NCBI RefSeq assembly: GCF_023611925.1
Contig: NZ_CP091456.1
Span: 1-64,000, forward strand
DNA from: Avibacterium sp. 20-132
Lineage (GTDB): Bacteria; Pseudomonadota; Gammaproteobacteria; Enterobacterales; Pasteurellaceae
Direction of reading: 5' to 3'
DNA: 64,000 nucleotides
Shown here piece by piece: positions 1 to 9,183 of this stretch (positions are counted from its first letter, which is position 1; each line of letters starts with the position of its first letter). The notes beneath the pieces were generated by a model. That model had not been told where the DNA came from and did not search any database. It worked only from the letters and a program-made list of their open reading frames with translations. The translations under genes and the position numbers were made by a program.

Positions 1-336
1 ATGGCAAAAGAGCTACAAGATTTTTTCCACACCCCAACGCAATGGCTAGAAGAAAAAGCACAAACCACCATTCAAAACGCAAAATTTACGCGCGCTTTAT
101 TAGAAAAAGCGCATATTCAACGTATTATTTTGGTAACAAATCAATGGCATATGCAACGTGCAAAATTTTTATTTGAAAAACAAGGATTTCGTGTTCTTCC
201 TGCAAGCGTAGGCAATGGCATTACCCCTGAAAATTATGACTTAACTCTGATGCACTTTATTCCCCAAGCCAGCGCAATGCCTGCGAATATGCAAGCTCTA
301 AAAGAGTGGCTCGGTTATTGGAAAGCAAAATTTTAA
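1..336 (+). CDS. DUF218 (YdcF/SanA/ElyC-like) protein, C-terminal part
   Basis: The window opens inside this gene; the ATG at base 1 need not be the true start. The 111 visible residues match the C-terminal half of the DUF218 fold. Near residue 40 there is a beta-strand followed by a conserved turn (IILVTNQWHMQRA), then a segment typical of the family (FEKQGFRVLPASVG), and it ends in a short basic tail (GYWKAKF). Family members are inner-membrane or periplasmic proteins linked to envelope integrity and polysaccharide carrier metabolism (SanA, ElyC), but the chemistry is poorly defined. The N-terminal membrane anchor expected for the family would lie to the left of the window. A USS-type terminator follows the stop. 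The family assignment is fairly secure; the subfamily is not. Confidence 0.7.
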   Translation: MAKELQDFFHTPTQWLEEKAQTTIQNAKFTRALLEKAHIQRIILVTNQWHMQRAKFLFEKQGFRVLPASVGNGITPENYDLTLMHFIPQASAMPANMQALKEWLGYWKAKF

Positions 337-357
337 ACGCGATCACGCCCCAAAAAC

Positions 358-388
358 AAAAGTGCGGTGATTTTTCACCGCACTTTTT
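358..388. terminator. Inverted uptake-signal pair acting as a bidirectional terminator
   Basis: A near-perfect hairpin, AAAAGTGCGGTGA then TTT then TCACCGCACTTTTT, is built from two head-to-head DNA uptake signal cores. It lies between the convergent DUF218 gene and the NRAMP-like gene, with T-rich tails on both strands, so it can end transcription from either side. Confidence 0.8.
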
Positions 389-405
389 GTATGCTCAAGT
401 CGCCA

Positions 406-1590
406 TCACGCCATTAGGTTGCCAATGTATTTTGATAAGGTCATTACACTTAATACTGCCATCAAAATCACCACTAACGCGCCTGCTGCCGTCATCCAAA
501 CAGGGTGTTTGTAGTCTCCGACAATTTTACTACGATGTGCAGCGAGTAAAATCAATCCAAGTGAGATTGGCAGAATTAAACCATTTAATGTTCCAACAAA
601 AACAAGCACTTGTGCAGGTTTTCCGATAGTTGCAAGCACGGCGGTAGAAATGACGATAAAGACAATAATCCAGCAATTTCTATGCTTAGCAATAAATGGT
701 GAGAAAGTGGTTAAGAAAGAAACGGAGGTGTAAGCCGCCCCAATGACAGAAGTAATCGACGCTGCCCAAATCACAATACCAAAAATAATTAAACCCAGAT
801 TACCTGCCACGTGAGAAAAAGGCGTTGCGGCGGGGTTAGCTGGATCAAGTTTTACACCTTGCGAGACCACGCCTAACACAGCAAGGAATAACACCACGCG
901 CATAATTGATGCGATCAAAATGGCAGAAACAGAACTTTTACTGACTTCTTTTAAGGCGTCTTTCCCCGTTATCCCCGCATCAAGTAAACGATGCGCGCCA
1001 GCAAAAGTGATATATCCACCAACGGTTCCCCCAACGAGGGTAACAATTGCAATCACATCAAGTTTTTCTGGCATAAAGGTATGAACCGCTGCCTCAGCAA
1101 TTGGTGGTTGGGCATTAAGCGCAACATAGATTGTCAGTGCGATCATCACAAAGCCCATCACTTGTGCAAAGCGATCCATTATTTTTCCCGCTTCTTTAAA
1201 AAGAAAAATACCAACCGCAATTGCTCCACTGATAATCGCGCCAGTTTCCGCAGGCAAGCCTGTCAGGATATTTAACCCCAAGCCAGCGCCACCGACATTA
1301 CCAATATTAAATGCTAAGCCACCCATTACAATTAATACTGCTAAGAAATAGCCTGCCCCCGGTAAGACCGCATTAGCAATGTCTTGTGCTTTTTTCTCCG
1401 AGACGGCAACGATACGCCAAATATTTAATTGCGCCCCAATATCAAGCAGAATAGAGAGTAAAATCACAAATCCGAAGCTTGCGAATAAAGTTTGGGTGAA
1501 AGTTGCGGTTTGAGTTAAAAAGCCGGGTCCAATCGCAGAAGTTGCCATCAGAAAAGCGGCACCTAATAATGCACTGCGGTTTTTTATCAT
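406..1590 (-). CDS. NRAMP-related membrane transporter of the YcsG type
   Basis: The 394-residue polytopic protein has about 10-11 hydrophobic segments. It belongs to the NRAMP superfamily branch that includes Bacillus subtilis YcsG. Its first membrane helix reads SAIGPGFLTQTATF, which keeps the GPGFL lead-in of NRAMP metal transporters but lacks the following DPGN metal-binding motif. The usual MPH motif of helix 6 is also not visible. Metal transport is therefore doubtful. The gene lies 41 bases downstream of pxpA in the same direction, as ycsG lies with ycsF/kipI/kipA in Bacillus, so uptake of 5-oxoproline or a related substrate is the best inference. The ATG at 1590 follows AGGAG at a good distance. 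Confidence 0.75.
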   Translation of the reverse strand: MIKNRSALLGAAFLMATSAIGPGFLTQTATFTQTLFASFGFVILLSILLDIGAQLNIWRIVAVSEKKAQDIANAVLPGAGYFLAVLIVMGGLAFNIGNVGGAGLGLNILTGLPAETGAIISGAIAVGIFLFKEAGKIMDRFAQVMGFVMIALTIYVALNAQPPIAEAAVHTFMPEKLDVIAIVTLVGGTVGGYITFAGAHRLLDAGITGKDALKEVSKSSVSAILIASIMRVVLFLAVLGVVSQGVKLDPANPAATPFSHVAGNLGLIIFGIVIWAASITSVIGAAYTSVSFLTTFSPFIAKHRNCWIIVFIVISTAVLATIGKPAQVLVFVGTLNGLILPISLGLILLAAHRSKIVGDYKHPVWMTAAGALVVILMAVLSVMTLSKYIGNLMA

Positions 1591-1631
1591 AAAATACTCC
1601 TGTATATTGTTGTTATTCGTTTGTTTTAGGT

Positions 1632-2372
1632 TTAATTTGATTTCAATTGAATGTTGTGTTCTGTTAAAGCCTGACGAATTTTTTCGGCAAAAGAAATGGC
1701 GTGTTCACCGTCTCCGTGCAAACAAATACTATCCGCTTTGATTGGCACGGCGACTCCTTCAACACTAGGCACGGTACCTTGTAGCACCATTTGTAGTACT
1801 TGGCTAATCGCCTCATCATCACTTTCTACCATTGCATCTGGGCGAGTACGAGGCACTAATGAACCATCAGCAAGATAATGACGATCGGCAAACACTTCTG
1901 AAATAATGCCTAAGCCTTGTTGCTCTGCTACATTCAACATTAAACTTCCCGATAAACCCATTAATTTAAGTTTGGGATCAAAAGCTTTTAAGGTTTGCGC
2001 AATCAACGTCGCCAGTGCCTCATCTTTTGCCGCTTGGTTATACAAGGCACCGTGCGGTTTAACATAAGTCAGTGGCACATCTTCCGCTTCGCAAAGCGCT
2101 TTAATTGCGCCAAGTTGATACAGCAAACAGGCTTTCAATACTTCATCAGGCAACTGCATATTCGTGCGACCGAAATTATCCCGATCGGGAAAACTTGGGT
2201 GCGCACCGACTTGTACTTGATTTTCTTTCGCCCAACGAATCGCTTTTCGCATTTCGTTAAAATCCCCTGCGTGTAAACCGCAAGCGACATTGGCTGATGT
2301 TACAAGCTGTAATAAGCGTTGATCATTACCACAGCCCTCTGCTAAATCCACATTTAAATCAACGTGTTTCAT
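1632..2372 (-). CDS. pxpA: 5-oxoprolinase subunit A (LamB/YcsF family)
   Basis: PxpA works with PxpB and PxpC in the cytoplasm to open 5-oxoproline (pyroglutamate) to glutamate using ATP, detoxifying a spontaneous breakdown product of glutamine. The 246 residues carry the family's conserved blocks in order: [12 protein letters not shown] at the N-terminus, [12 protein letters not shown] near residue 27, [15 protein letters not shown] near residue 55, and [10 protein letters not shown] near residue 103. Length is normal for the family (about 245-255). The start ATG overlaps the end of pxpC by 14 bases, which suggests translational coupling within pxpB-pxpC-pxpA. Confidence 0.92.
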   Translation of the reverse strand: MKHVDLNVDLAEGCGNDQRLLQLVTSANVACGLHAGDFNEMRKAIRWAKENQVQVGAHPSFPDRDNFGRTNMQLPDEVLKACLLYQLGAIKALCEAEDVPLTYVKPHGALYNQAAKDEALATLIAQTLKAFDPKLKLMGLSGSLMLNVAEQQGLGIISEVFADRHYLADGSLVPRTRPDAMVESDDEAISQVLQMVLQGTVPSVEGVAVPIKADSICLHGDGEHAISFAEKIRQALTEHNIQLKSN

Positions 2373-3291
2373 TTACTTTTCTCCTTATTTGGGCTAAATA
2401 ATCTTGATTTTGTTGATAACGTTCCCGTGCCTCTTGATGAGAAATGACAGAAAAATGCACCGCACTTTCTAATGGTGTTTGCGCTAAACGCCCCAAATCT
2501 GCCTCGATTACACAAGCAATTTTAGGATAACCGCCCGTAGTTTGGGTGTCCGCCATTAAAATAATCGGCATTCCGTCTGGTGGCACTTGCACTGTTCCCA
2601 TTGGTGCTGCGTAAGAAAGCATTTCCAACGGTTGGGTGAGATTGAGTTTTTGCTCACCACGAAATCGGTACCCCATTCGACTGCTATTTTTTTCTAATCG
2701 CCAAGGTTGATGTTGCAAATCTTGCTGACTTTGAGCCGTGAACACCGTAAATTCTGATGAAGCAACAAGATGAATGCTATTTGTGAAATCAATTGGTTCA
2801 ATACTGATGGAAGAAAGGAAAGTATCACGTTTTGCTGTTGCTAAGTGATCTCCCGCACGCAGTAAACGCCCTTGATAGCCACCAAATTCTGCTTTGAGAT
2901 CCGTGCTGTAAGCGCCTAGCACTTTTGGCACATTAAAACCACCAGCGACACAAAGATAAAGATAGTTCCCCATTGTGAGCCGTTTGACAGTTAAACGCTG
3001 ACGTGGTTTTGCGGTGTATCGCCAATAAGAATAAATCGGCTGGTCATCAAGAAAGGCTTCGCACAACGCTCCCGTTAAACAAAAAGGCGTATCGCAATCA
3101 AAAGTAAGACTAAAACCGCCTAAGGTTACTTCAATGGCGGCACTATTAGGCTCATTTTTCAGTAAAAGATTACCCGCCTGCAATGCCAATGCGTCCATTG
3201 CGCCTGCGTGTCCAATGCCAAAATTACGAAAACCAAAACGCCCTAGATCTTGGATATGGGCAAATCCATACATCGTTTCAATGTAAATCAT
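2359..3291 (-). CDS. pxpC: 5-oxoprolinase subunit C (KipA/AHS2 family)
   Basis: This is the 310-residue biotin-dependent-carboxylase-like subunit of the PxpABC 5-oxoprolinase; the Bacillus homologue was first named KipA. Diagnostic features are [19 protein letters not shown] near the N-terminus, [13 protein letters not shown], and the C-terminal [15 protein letters not shown] segment. It starts with an ATGA overlap on the pxpB stop and runs 14 bases into pxpA, so the three subunits look translationally coupled. The older idea that KipA/KipI mainly regulate a sporulation kinase does not apply here, since there is no such kinase in a Pasteurellaceae background. Confidence 0.9.
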   Translation of the reverse strand: MIYIETMYGFAHIQDLGRFGFRNFGIGHAGAMDALALQAGNLLLKNEPNSAAIEVTLGGFSLTFDCDTPFCLTGALCEAFLDDQPIYSYWRYTAKPRQRLTVKRLTMGNYLYLCVAGGFNVPKVLGAYSTDLKAEFGGYQGRLLRAGDHLATAKRDTFLSSISIEPIDFTNSIHLVASSEFTVFTAQSQQDLQHQPWRLEKNSSRMGYRFRGEQKLNLTQPLEMLSYAAPMGTVQVPPDGMPIILMADTQTTGGYPKIACVIEADLGRLAQTPLESAVHFSVISHQEARERYQQNQDYLAQIRRKVNETR

Positions 3292-3938
3292 AGCGTTATA
3301 CTCTCCACTACAAATTTTACGTTATCCCCCGCCATTAATAACACGGGCGGATCTTGCCGAATATCAAATAATGGCATTTCTGTTCGCCCAAGTAATTGCC
3401 ATCCTCCCGGTGAAGTAAAGGGATAAACCCCTGTTTGGCTACCACCAATACCTACTGAACCAGCGGGAACTTTGGTTCTAGGTTGATCGCGTCTTGGCGT
3501 ATGAAGATTTTCAGGCAAGCCACCTAAATAGGGAAATCCCGGTTGAAAGCCCATCATAAAAACCGTATAAGTGGGTGCTGTGTGGCGTTGAATAATGTCT
3601 TCTGGTGTGGTGTGATGAAATTTTGCAACATCAAATAAATCTTCGCCAAATTCCCCACCATAATGCACAGGAATTTCAATTAATCGACTTTCTCGGACTT
3701 GAATTTGCTGCTCGCTTTGTTGCCAATAGTGCAAAACTTGTTGCTCAAGTGCGGTTGGATTTATGTCAAAATGATAAAACAAGGTGAAGTTATTCATTCC
3801 CACCACCACTTCTTGTATATCTGGATGCTGACGCATTTGCTCCGCAACAAGCCAAATACGTTGTTGTTTTTTTAGCTCCGCAGGTGGCGGTAAAGAACAA
3901 AGAAGAGAACGTTCGCTGGTTAAAGAAAAAGTTAGCAT
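3288..3938 (-). CDS. pxpB: 5-oxoprolinase subunit B (KipI/AHS1 family)
   Basis: First gene of the pxpBCA-transporter operon, encoding 216 residues. The AHS1-type sequence contains GFQPGFPYLGGLP near residue 135 and RTKVPAGSVGIGGSQTGVYP near residue 158, both hallmarks of the family. PxpB pairs with PxpC to form the half of 5-oxoprolinase that resembles biotin-dependent carboxylases. The ATG at 3938 is preceded by AGGGGTG as a ribosome site. The ~170 bases upstream, before the ydgA-type terminator, must hold the operon promoter, but I could not pick out a convincing -35/-10 pair. Confidence 0.9.
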   Translation of the reverse strand: MLTFSLTSERSLLCSLPPPAELKKQQRIWLVAEQMRQHPDIQEVVVGMNNFTLFYHFDINPTALEQQVLHYWQQSEQQIQVRESRLIEIPVHYGGEFGEDLFDVAKFHHTTPEDIIQRHTAPTYTVFMMGFQPGFPYLGGLPENLHTPRRDQPRTKVPAGSVGIGGSQTGVYPFTSPGGWQLLGRTEMPLFDIRQDPPVLLMAGDNVKFVVESITL

Positions 3939-4062
3939 AAAACACCCCTAACTTGTTAATAAGATGTTATTTTTCTAACGTTCTTTCAACATACTGTCAA
4001 GGGAAAAATGCAGAATTTTACTTAAGATAGAATTTATTCAAATTTGATAAGTTATTTTTATT

Positions 4063-4102
4063 GAAAAATAAAAAGCCACTTCATTTCCCAAGTGGCTTTT
4101 AT
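4063..4102 (-). terminator. Rho-independent terminator after the YdgA-like gene
   Basis: On the minus strand AAAAGCCACTT, an 8-9-base loop, and AAGTGGCTTTT form a strong stem followed by TATTTTT. It sits just after the stop codon of the YdgA-like gene. Confidence 0.85.
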
Positions 4103-4109
4103 CATTAAA

Positions 4110-5483
4110 TTAACGCATATTCATCATTAGTAAGAAGAATGTCATTACAACTTCTTTCTCCGAGAGTTCTTGATGATTAAAAATGAGTTTTTGTTTTTCT
4201 TTATCCAAAAAGAGGTTAAACATTGCGTTATTCTCTTTTATTACTAACAGATTATGCTGTTCGGCATCAGAAAAATAATGCTGGATAGTATTTTCAATTT
4301 CTTGCTCTGGTCCAATATGACCATACACCTCAGATAAGTTTGTAGCCAATTGAACGACACCTTTTTTCTCTAACTTGGCATTAATTTGAAACTTATTAAA
4401 TGCATTAAAAAGTTTACTGCTTTCAATTAATGACGGCGCATCTTTATTCAAAGCAATTTCTAGATTTCCGTCTAATGCTTTACCTTTATCATTAAAAAGT
4501 TCAAGTTTTGTAATATTCAACACAGGCTGATTTGCCAAAATTTCTGTTTGAACTTGCTCAAAAAGTTGAGTATTAGCACGATTATCTTCATTCAGCTCAT
4601 TTAACCGATTCAATGCGTCAGCAGAAATATGGTTGATTTCCCCCGCCAGTTTCAATCCTGTAATTGGTTTATTATTTATGGAAATATTTTTAACATCATA
4701 ATCAAAGTCCATATCTAAGAAATTCTCTTTAACTTTAACATTCCCTTTTGCGTTGATGTTATCGAAAGTGATTTCTTCTTTTTCTGAGGCTTTATTTACA
4801 GCAATTTTTTTAATAGTAACTTTGGATTTTCCTTGATAAATATTTTTCCATTGTGTTGGTAAAAAGTCGCCTTCAGTCTCTACATTTTCCGCAATAATGC
4901 GTACTCCCTTAGGATCAAGAAAAGAAAACTTACTCGCATTGATTTCAGATTTTCCATATCCTTCCTGATTTAAATTAAATTTACCTGTTATATTCCAACT
5001 GATCTCACCATTCTCTTCCAGCTTATAAACAACATCAGAGTCAATTTTTCCTTTTAATGCTTCGCCATAACTCATTCTTACAACTGTTCTCAATGGATTT
5101 TTTTCATTATCTGCAAAATAAGCCTGTGTCTCTGGCGTTTTTTCTACTTCTGTATCCGCAGAAAATAATGCAAAAGAAAAATCATTTAAGGTGATAGGGC
5201 CGTGATAAATTTTTCCCACAAAAGGAATGACTTCATTGAAGGTTGCGTCTTTTATTTCTAGCTGATAATGAACATTTGAACTAAAAAAGCCACGATCTAA
5301 AACGACATCTTTAATTTGCACAGAATAGCCTGTGTCAGCAAAAGATTGCTGTAAACGTTGATTACTAAATTGAATATAGTCGATATATTTTTGTTCGGTG
5401 ATTTTTCCTGTGTACCACGCACCACCGCACCAAGCACCACCAAGAATAGCAAGCAATCCTACGGATAAAACTGATTTTTTCAT
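4110..5483 (-). CDS. YdgA-like DUF945 protein
   Basis: A 457-residue protein of the YdgA/DUF945 family, whose members are envelope-associated proteins of unclear function. It opens with KKSVLSVGLLAILGGAW, a signal-anchor or signal peptide, followed by a YTGKITEQKY stretch typical of the family. The rest is soluble beta-rich sequence with no enzyme motif. I chose the ATG at 5483 because the signal sequence begins there and AAAGG lies just upstream. The longer reading to 5522 would put a charged extension in front of the signal. It is a single gene with its own terminator. The family call is good; the role is unknown. Confidence 0.75.
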   Translation of the reverse strand: MKKSVLSVGLLAILGGAWCGGAWYTGKITEQKYIDYIQFSNQRLQQSFADTGYSVQIKDVVLDRGFFSSNVHYQLEIKDATFNEVIPFVGKIYHGPITLNDFSFALFSADTEVEKTPETQAYFADNEKNPLRTVVRMSYGEALKGKIDSDVVYKLEENGEISWNITGKFNLNQEGYGKSEINASKFSFLDPKGVRIIAENVETEGDFLPTQWKNIYQGKSKVTIKKIAVNKASEKEEITFDNINAKGNVKVKENFLDMDFDYDVKNISINNKPITGLKLAGEINHISADALNRLNELNEDNRANTQLFEQVQTEILANQPVLNITKLELFNDKGKALDGNLEIALNKDAPSLIESSKLFNAFNKFQINAKLEKKGVVQLATNLSEVYGHIGPEQEIENTIQHYFSDAEQHNLLVIKENNAMFNLFLDKEKQKLIFNHQELSEKEVVMTFFLLMMNMR

Positions 5484-5556
5484 TACTTTTCCTTTTAAAT
5501 AAAATTTGCAGAAAAATAACACAATTAGCCATAAATCGCAAAAATCGTATAAAAAT

Positions 5557-5567
5557 AAAGTGCGGTG
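5557..5567 (+). other. DNA uptake signal sequence (single copy)
   Basis: AAAGTGCGGTG, the Hin-type uptake core followed by a T-rich stretch, lies alone between the YdgA-like gene and the IS30 remnant. It has no partner to form a hairpin. Confidence 0.7.
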
Positions 5568-5624
5568 CTTTTTAAGAGAATTTTATATCCTTGAATTTAA
5601 AATCTAACTGCAGCAAATAAAAAA

Positions 5625-5692
5625 GTGTTCATAAGGAAATCAACGATAATTTGTTTAGCACAACAAAATTACTAATGAGAACTTATGAACAC
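5625..5692 (+). repeat. 11-bp perfect inverted repeat bracketing the transposase start
   Basis: GTGTTCATAAG at 5625-5635 is the exact reverse complement of CTTATGAACAC at 5682-5692, which contains the transposase ATG (5685-5687). In mRNA read in from outside, the arms could pair and hide the start codon, a known way insertion sequences block translation from external transcripts. Whether this happens here is inference. Confidence 0.6.
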
Positions 5693-6660
5693 CTACAAGC
5701 ATCTTACACCTTGTGAACGAGAAAAGATAATGGTTTTTCACGCATTAGGCAAAACAATAACCCAGATTGCTCAGTGATTACAGCGACATAAATCGACCAT
5801 TTCACGAGAATTGAAGCGCTGTCAGGGCGAATATGCCGCATTATCGGTGCAACAACACTATCAACAACGGATAGAATGCAAACCCAAGCGAAAGTTAGCC
5901 GCCCCGAAATTGTTTGATTTTGTTAAGCGAAAGTTCTTACAAGAGAATTGGTCGCCAGAGCAGATTGCCACTCGTTTGAAATACGCACTATTAGCTTTGT
6001 CAGCATTTACCGAGGGATTTATGCCGGGTGGTTTGATGAGAAAGGGTTATCGCACGGGGCAAGAGGGGCTATTCGGAAACTCCGTCATCGTGGGAAAAGG
6101 CAGCATACCAATGACTATGTGGAAAAACGCGGGAAAATCCCTATTAGTTATCATTTAACCGAACGACCAAGCGAAGCCGAAACTCGAAGCCGTTTAGGTG
6201 ATTGGGAAGCAGATACAGTGTTGGGCGCAGCAGGCAAAGCCTGTTTATTGACTTTGACAGATAGAAAAAGCCGTTTTTCCATCGTCAGAAAATTGCCTGC
6301 AAAGCGAGCAGAAAGCGTTGCTAAGGCAATGAGTGAAGCCTTGCACAATCAGCCTTTAAAGAGCATTACTCCAGATAGAGGAAAAGAATTTGCAAAACAT
6401 CAGCAGGTAACGGAAAGACTTCAGGTTGAATTTTACTTTCCATTGCCCCACCAACCTTGGCAAAGAGGAACAAATGAAAACACGAACGGTTTACTAAGGG
6501 AGTATTTTCCGAAAGGTCGAGACATTACGCCCTTTTCAGAAGCACAAATACAAACCGTGGTCGATAAATTAAATCACCGACCGCGTAAATGTTTAAACTG
6601 GAAAACACCTTATGAAGTTTATTTTGATAAAGTGTTACAGTTAGTTTGACAATTTACGAG
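5640..6660 (+). mobile_element. Decayed IS30-family insertion sequence
   Basis: About 1.02 kb around a broken IS30-type transposase. Ends are approximate. The left candidate end (TTGTTTAGCACAAC around 5651) and the complement of the right candidate end (TTGTCAAACTAAC around 6640-6652) are only loosely alike, so I cannot state the exact terminal repeats or a target duplication. The element sits 150 bases upstream of metE in the same orientation and just outside the metE operator. It is the only transposon-like sequence seen in the window. Confidence 0.7.
5685..6649 (+). pseudogene. IS30-family transposase, broken by a stop and a frameshift
   Basis: The reading begins MNTYKHLTPCEREKIMVFHA, typical of IS30 transposases. 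It meets an in-frame TGA at 5775-5777, inside the N-terminal helix-turn-helix. After that the same frame continues (LKRCQGEY...WSPEQIATRLKY) to about 5980. There the match moves to another frame (SIYRGIYAGWFDEKGLSHG... to the end), so there is a frameshift and perhaps a small deletion. The catalytic DDE residues survive in the second part: GDWEAD, TPDRGKEF and the E of TNENTNGLLREYF. Two independent lesions argue for decay rather than programmed frameshifting, since IS30 transposases normally come from one uninterrupted frame. Confidence 0.85.
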
Positions 6661-6763
6661 TAAATTTTCCAACATAAACACCCACATTAATTTAATTCAT
6701 ACAAACTGTGAAAATTATGATATTGCATAATATAAAACCTTTCGGCATTATTAAACGCAAGAA

Positions 6764-6779
6764 AGACGTTTAGACGTCT
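6764..6779 (+). promoter_or_regulatory. Tandem MetJ operator (two met boxes) upstream of metE
   Basis: AGACGTTT at 6764-6771 followed directly by AGACGTCT at 6772-6779 gives two adjacent 8-base met boxes; the second equals the consensus and the first differs at one or two bases. MetJ bound to S-adenosylmethionine represses methionine genes from such arrays. The operator ends 32 bases before the metE ATG, and an AT-rich stretch with CATAATATAAA just upstream can serve as the -10 region. Confidence 0.85.
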
Positions 6780-6811
6780 ATTTGATTAATAATAAAGACA
6801 GGAGTTTGAGT

Positions 6812-9088
6812 ATGACAACATTTCATCTTTTAGGTTTTCCTCGTGTTGGGGCAAAACGTGAGCTTAAATTTGCCCAAGAGCGTTATTGGCGTGGCGAGAT
6901 TGCGGAGCAAGATTTATTGGATATCGCCAAAGCGTTACGTGAAATAAACTGGAAACACCAAGCGGCAGCAAAGGCAGATTATGTGGCAGTAGCAGATTTC
7001 ACCTTTTACGATCATATTTTGGATCTACAGGTGGCAACAGGGGCAATTCCTGCGCGTTTCGGTTTTGATAGCCAACAATTAACGCTTGATCAATATTTCC
7101 AACTAGCGCGCGGTAACAAAGAGCAATTCGCCATTGAGATGACAAAATGGTTCGACACTAACTACCACTATTTAGTGCCAGAATTCCACAAAAACACCGA
7201 ATTTAAAGCCAATCCAGCTCATTATGTACAACAAATTCGTGAGGCAAAAGCGCTTGGCTTAACGGTGAAACCAACCATTGTTGGTCCATTAACCTTCTTA
7301 CATTTAGGTAAAGAAAAAGGCGATGCGTTTGATCGCTTTACACTTTTAAATAAACTCGTGCCTATTTATGTGGAAATCCTAAATGCCTTAGCCGCAGAAG
7401 GCGTGGAATGGATCCAAATTGATGAACCTGCGCTTGCGGTAGATTTACCAGCACAATGGGTAGCTGCTTATCAGGCTGTTTATGCTGAATTAAGCGAAAA
7501 AGTAAACGCAAAATTACTTTTAGCCACCTATTTTGGTTCAGTGGCTGAACACGCGAACTTATTGAAATCACTCCCCGTGGATGGTTTACATATTGATTTA
7601 GTGCGTGCGCCTGAGCAGCTTGCCGCCTTTAGCGATTATGATAAGGTACTATCCGCCGGCGTAATCGACGGACGCAATGTGTGGCGTGCTAATTTAAATC
7701 AAGTATTAGATGTGCTTGAGCCATTAAAAGCACAATTAGGCGAACGTTTATGGATTGCCCCGAGCTGCTCTTTATTGCATAGCCCTTATGATTTATCTGT
7801 GGAAGTGCAACTAAAAGAAAACAAACCTGCGCTTTATAGCTGGCTTGCTTTCACGTTACAAAAAGTACAAGAATTATCGGTCATTAAAACCGCACTTGAA
7901 CAAGGTCGTGCAGCCGTTCAAGCAGAATTAGATGCGAGTCAAGCTGCTGCTGATACGCGAGCCAACAGCACAGAAATTCATCGCCCAGAAGTCGCTGAAC
8001 GTTTAGCCAATTTGCCAGAAGGAGCGGATCAACGTAAATCACCATTTGCTGAACGTATTGCCAAACAAAATGCGTGGTTAAATTTACCTTTATTGCCAAC
8101 CACTAATATCGGTTCATTCCCACAGACCAGTGAGATTCGTCAAGCCCGTGCGCAATTTAAGAAAGGCACATTAAGCCTTGAAGACTACGAAGCAGCAATG
8201 AAAAAAGAAATTGAGCTGGTCGTGCGTGAGCAAGAGCGTCTGGACTTAGATGTGTTGGTACACGGTGAAGCAGAGCGTAACGATATGGTGGAATATTTTG
8301 GTGAATTATTAGACGGTTTCGCGTTTACCAAATTTGGTTGGGTGCAAAGCTACGGTTCACGTTGCGTTAAGCCACCCATTATTTATGGTGATGTAGTTCG
8401 CCCACTGCCAATGACGGTTCGCTGGTCGCAATATGCCCAAAGTCTCACCAACAAAGTGATGAAAGGAATGCTCACCGGCCCTGTTACCATCTTACAATGG
8501 TCTTTCGTACGTAACGATATTCCACGCGCAACAGTGTGTAAACAGATTGGTGTCGCCCTGTCTGACGAAGTGTTAGATTTAGAAAAAGCAGGCATTAAAG
8601 TGATCCAAATTGACGAGCCGGCTATCCGTGAAGGTTTACCGCTTAAACGTGCGGATTGGGACGCCTATCTTCAATGGGCAGGCGAGGCATTCCGTTTAAG
8701 CTCAATGGGCGTGCAAGATGATACGCAAATTCACACACATATGTGTTATTCCGAATTTAACGATATTTTACCGGCTATCGCCGCACTTGATGCCGACGTG
8801 ATTACCATTGAAACCTCACGTTCAGATATGGAATTGCTAAACGCTTTCGCCGATTTCAAATATCCAAATGATATTGGCCCTGGTGTGTACGATATTCACA
8901 GCCCACGCGTACCAAAAGCAGAAGAAATTGAGCATTTGCTACGTAAAGCGTTGAATGTTGTACCAAAAGAGCGTTTATGGGTGAATCCAGATTGTGGTTT
9001 AAAAACCCGTGGTTGGACAGAAACTTTACAACAATTAGAAGTGATGGTTGATGTGACGAAGAAATTACGTGCTGAACTCGCTCAATAA
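6812..9088 (+). CDS. metE: Cobalamin-independent methionine synthase
   Basis: MetE transfers a methyl group from 5-methyltetrahydropteroyltri-glutamate to homocysteine in the last step of methionine synthesis. The 758 residues match the family length (about 750-760). The N-terminal barrel starts [20 protein letters not shown]. The C-terminal barrel has [28 protein letters not shown], the zinc-ligand region HTHMCYSEF and the late cysteine in NPDCGLKTR. The ATG at 6812 is chosen because GGAG ends 7 bases before it; an upstream TTG at 6782 would add ten unconserved residues. Regulation by MetJ is indicated by the tandem operator upstream. It appears monocistronic, closed by a USS terminator. Confidence 0.97.
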   Translation: MTTFHLLGFPRVGAKRELKFAQERYWRGEIAEQDLLDIAKALREINWKHQAAAKADYVAVADFTFYDHILDLQVATGAIPARFGFDSQQLTLDQYFQLARGNKEQFAIEMTKWFDTNYHYLVPEFHKNTEFKANPAHYVQQIREAKALGLTVKPTIVGPLTFLHLGKEKGDAFDRFTLLNKLVPIYVEILNALAAEGVEWIQIDEPALAVDLPAQWVAAYQAVYAELSEKVNAKLLLATYFGSVAEHANLLKSLPVDGLHIDLVRAPEQLAAFSDYDKVLSAGVIDGRNVWRANLNQVLDVLEPLKAQLGERLWIAPSCSLLHSPYDLSVEVQLKENKPALYSWLAFTLQKVQELSVIKTALEQGRAAVQAELDASQAAADTRANSTEIHRPEVAERLANLPEGADQRKSPFAERIAKQNAWLNLPLLPTTNIGSFPQTSEIRQARAQFKKGTLSLEDYEAAMKKEIELVVREQERLDLDVLVHGEAERNDMVEYFGELLDGFAFTKFGWVQSYGSRCVKPPIIYGDVVRPLPMTVRWSQYAQSLTNKVMKGMLTGPVTILQWSFVRNDIPRATVCKQIGVALSDEVLDLEKAGIKVIQIDEPAIREGLPLKRADWDAYLQWAGEAFRLSSMGVQDDTQIHTHMCYSEFNDILPAIAALDADVITIETSRSDMELLNAFADFKYPNDIGPGVYDIHSPRVPKAEEIEHLLRKALNVVPKERLWVNPDCGLKTRGWTETLQQLEVMVDVTKKLRAELAQ

Positions 9089-9097
9089 AAAATAGAG

Positions 9098-9134
9098 AAA
9101 AAACCACCGCACTTTTAAAGTGCGGTGGTTTTTT
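9098..9134. terminator. Uptake-signal hairpin terminator after metE
   Basis: AAAAAACCACCGCACTTT pairs with AAAGTGCGGTGGTTTTTT with almost no loop, forming a long perfect stem with T-runs on both strands. It ends metE from the left and can serve the convergent DASS-type transporter gene from the right. Confidence 0.9.
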
Positions 9135-9183
9135 ATTGTGGTTTTTCGCACGGAAAAGCGTAACGATCTTAGCTTGTCTTTCT

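Noticed and set aside
991..1275. Various 60-120-codon open frames antisense to long genes (for example here, opposite the NRAMP-like gene)
   Set aside because: They shadow a well-supported gene on the other strand and have no family resemblance or ribosome site.
5770..6000. Programmed frameshift or recoding of the IS30 transposase
   Set aside because: IS30-family transposases come from a single frame. The TGA lacks any recoding signal and a second lesion exists, so decay is simpler.
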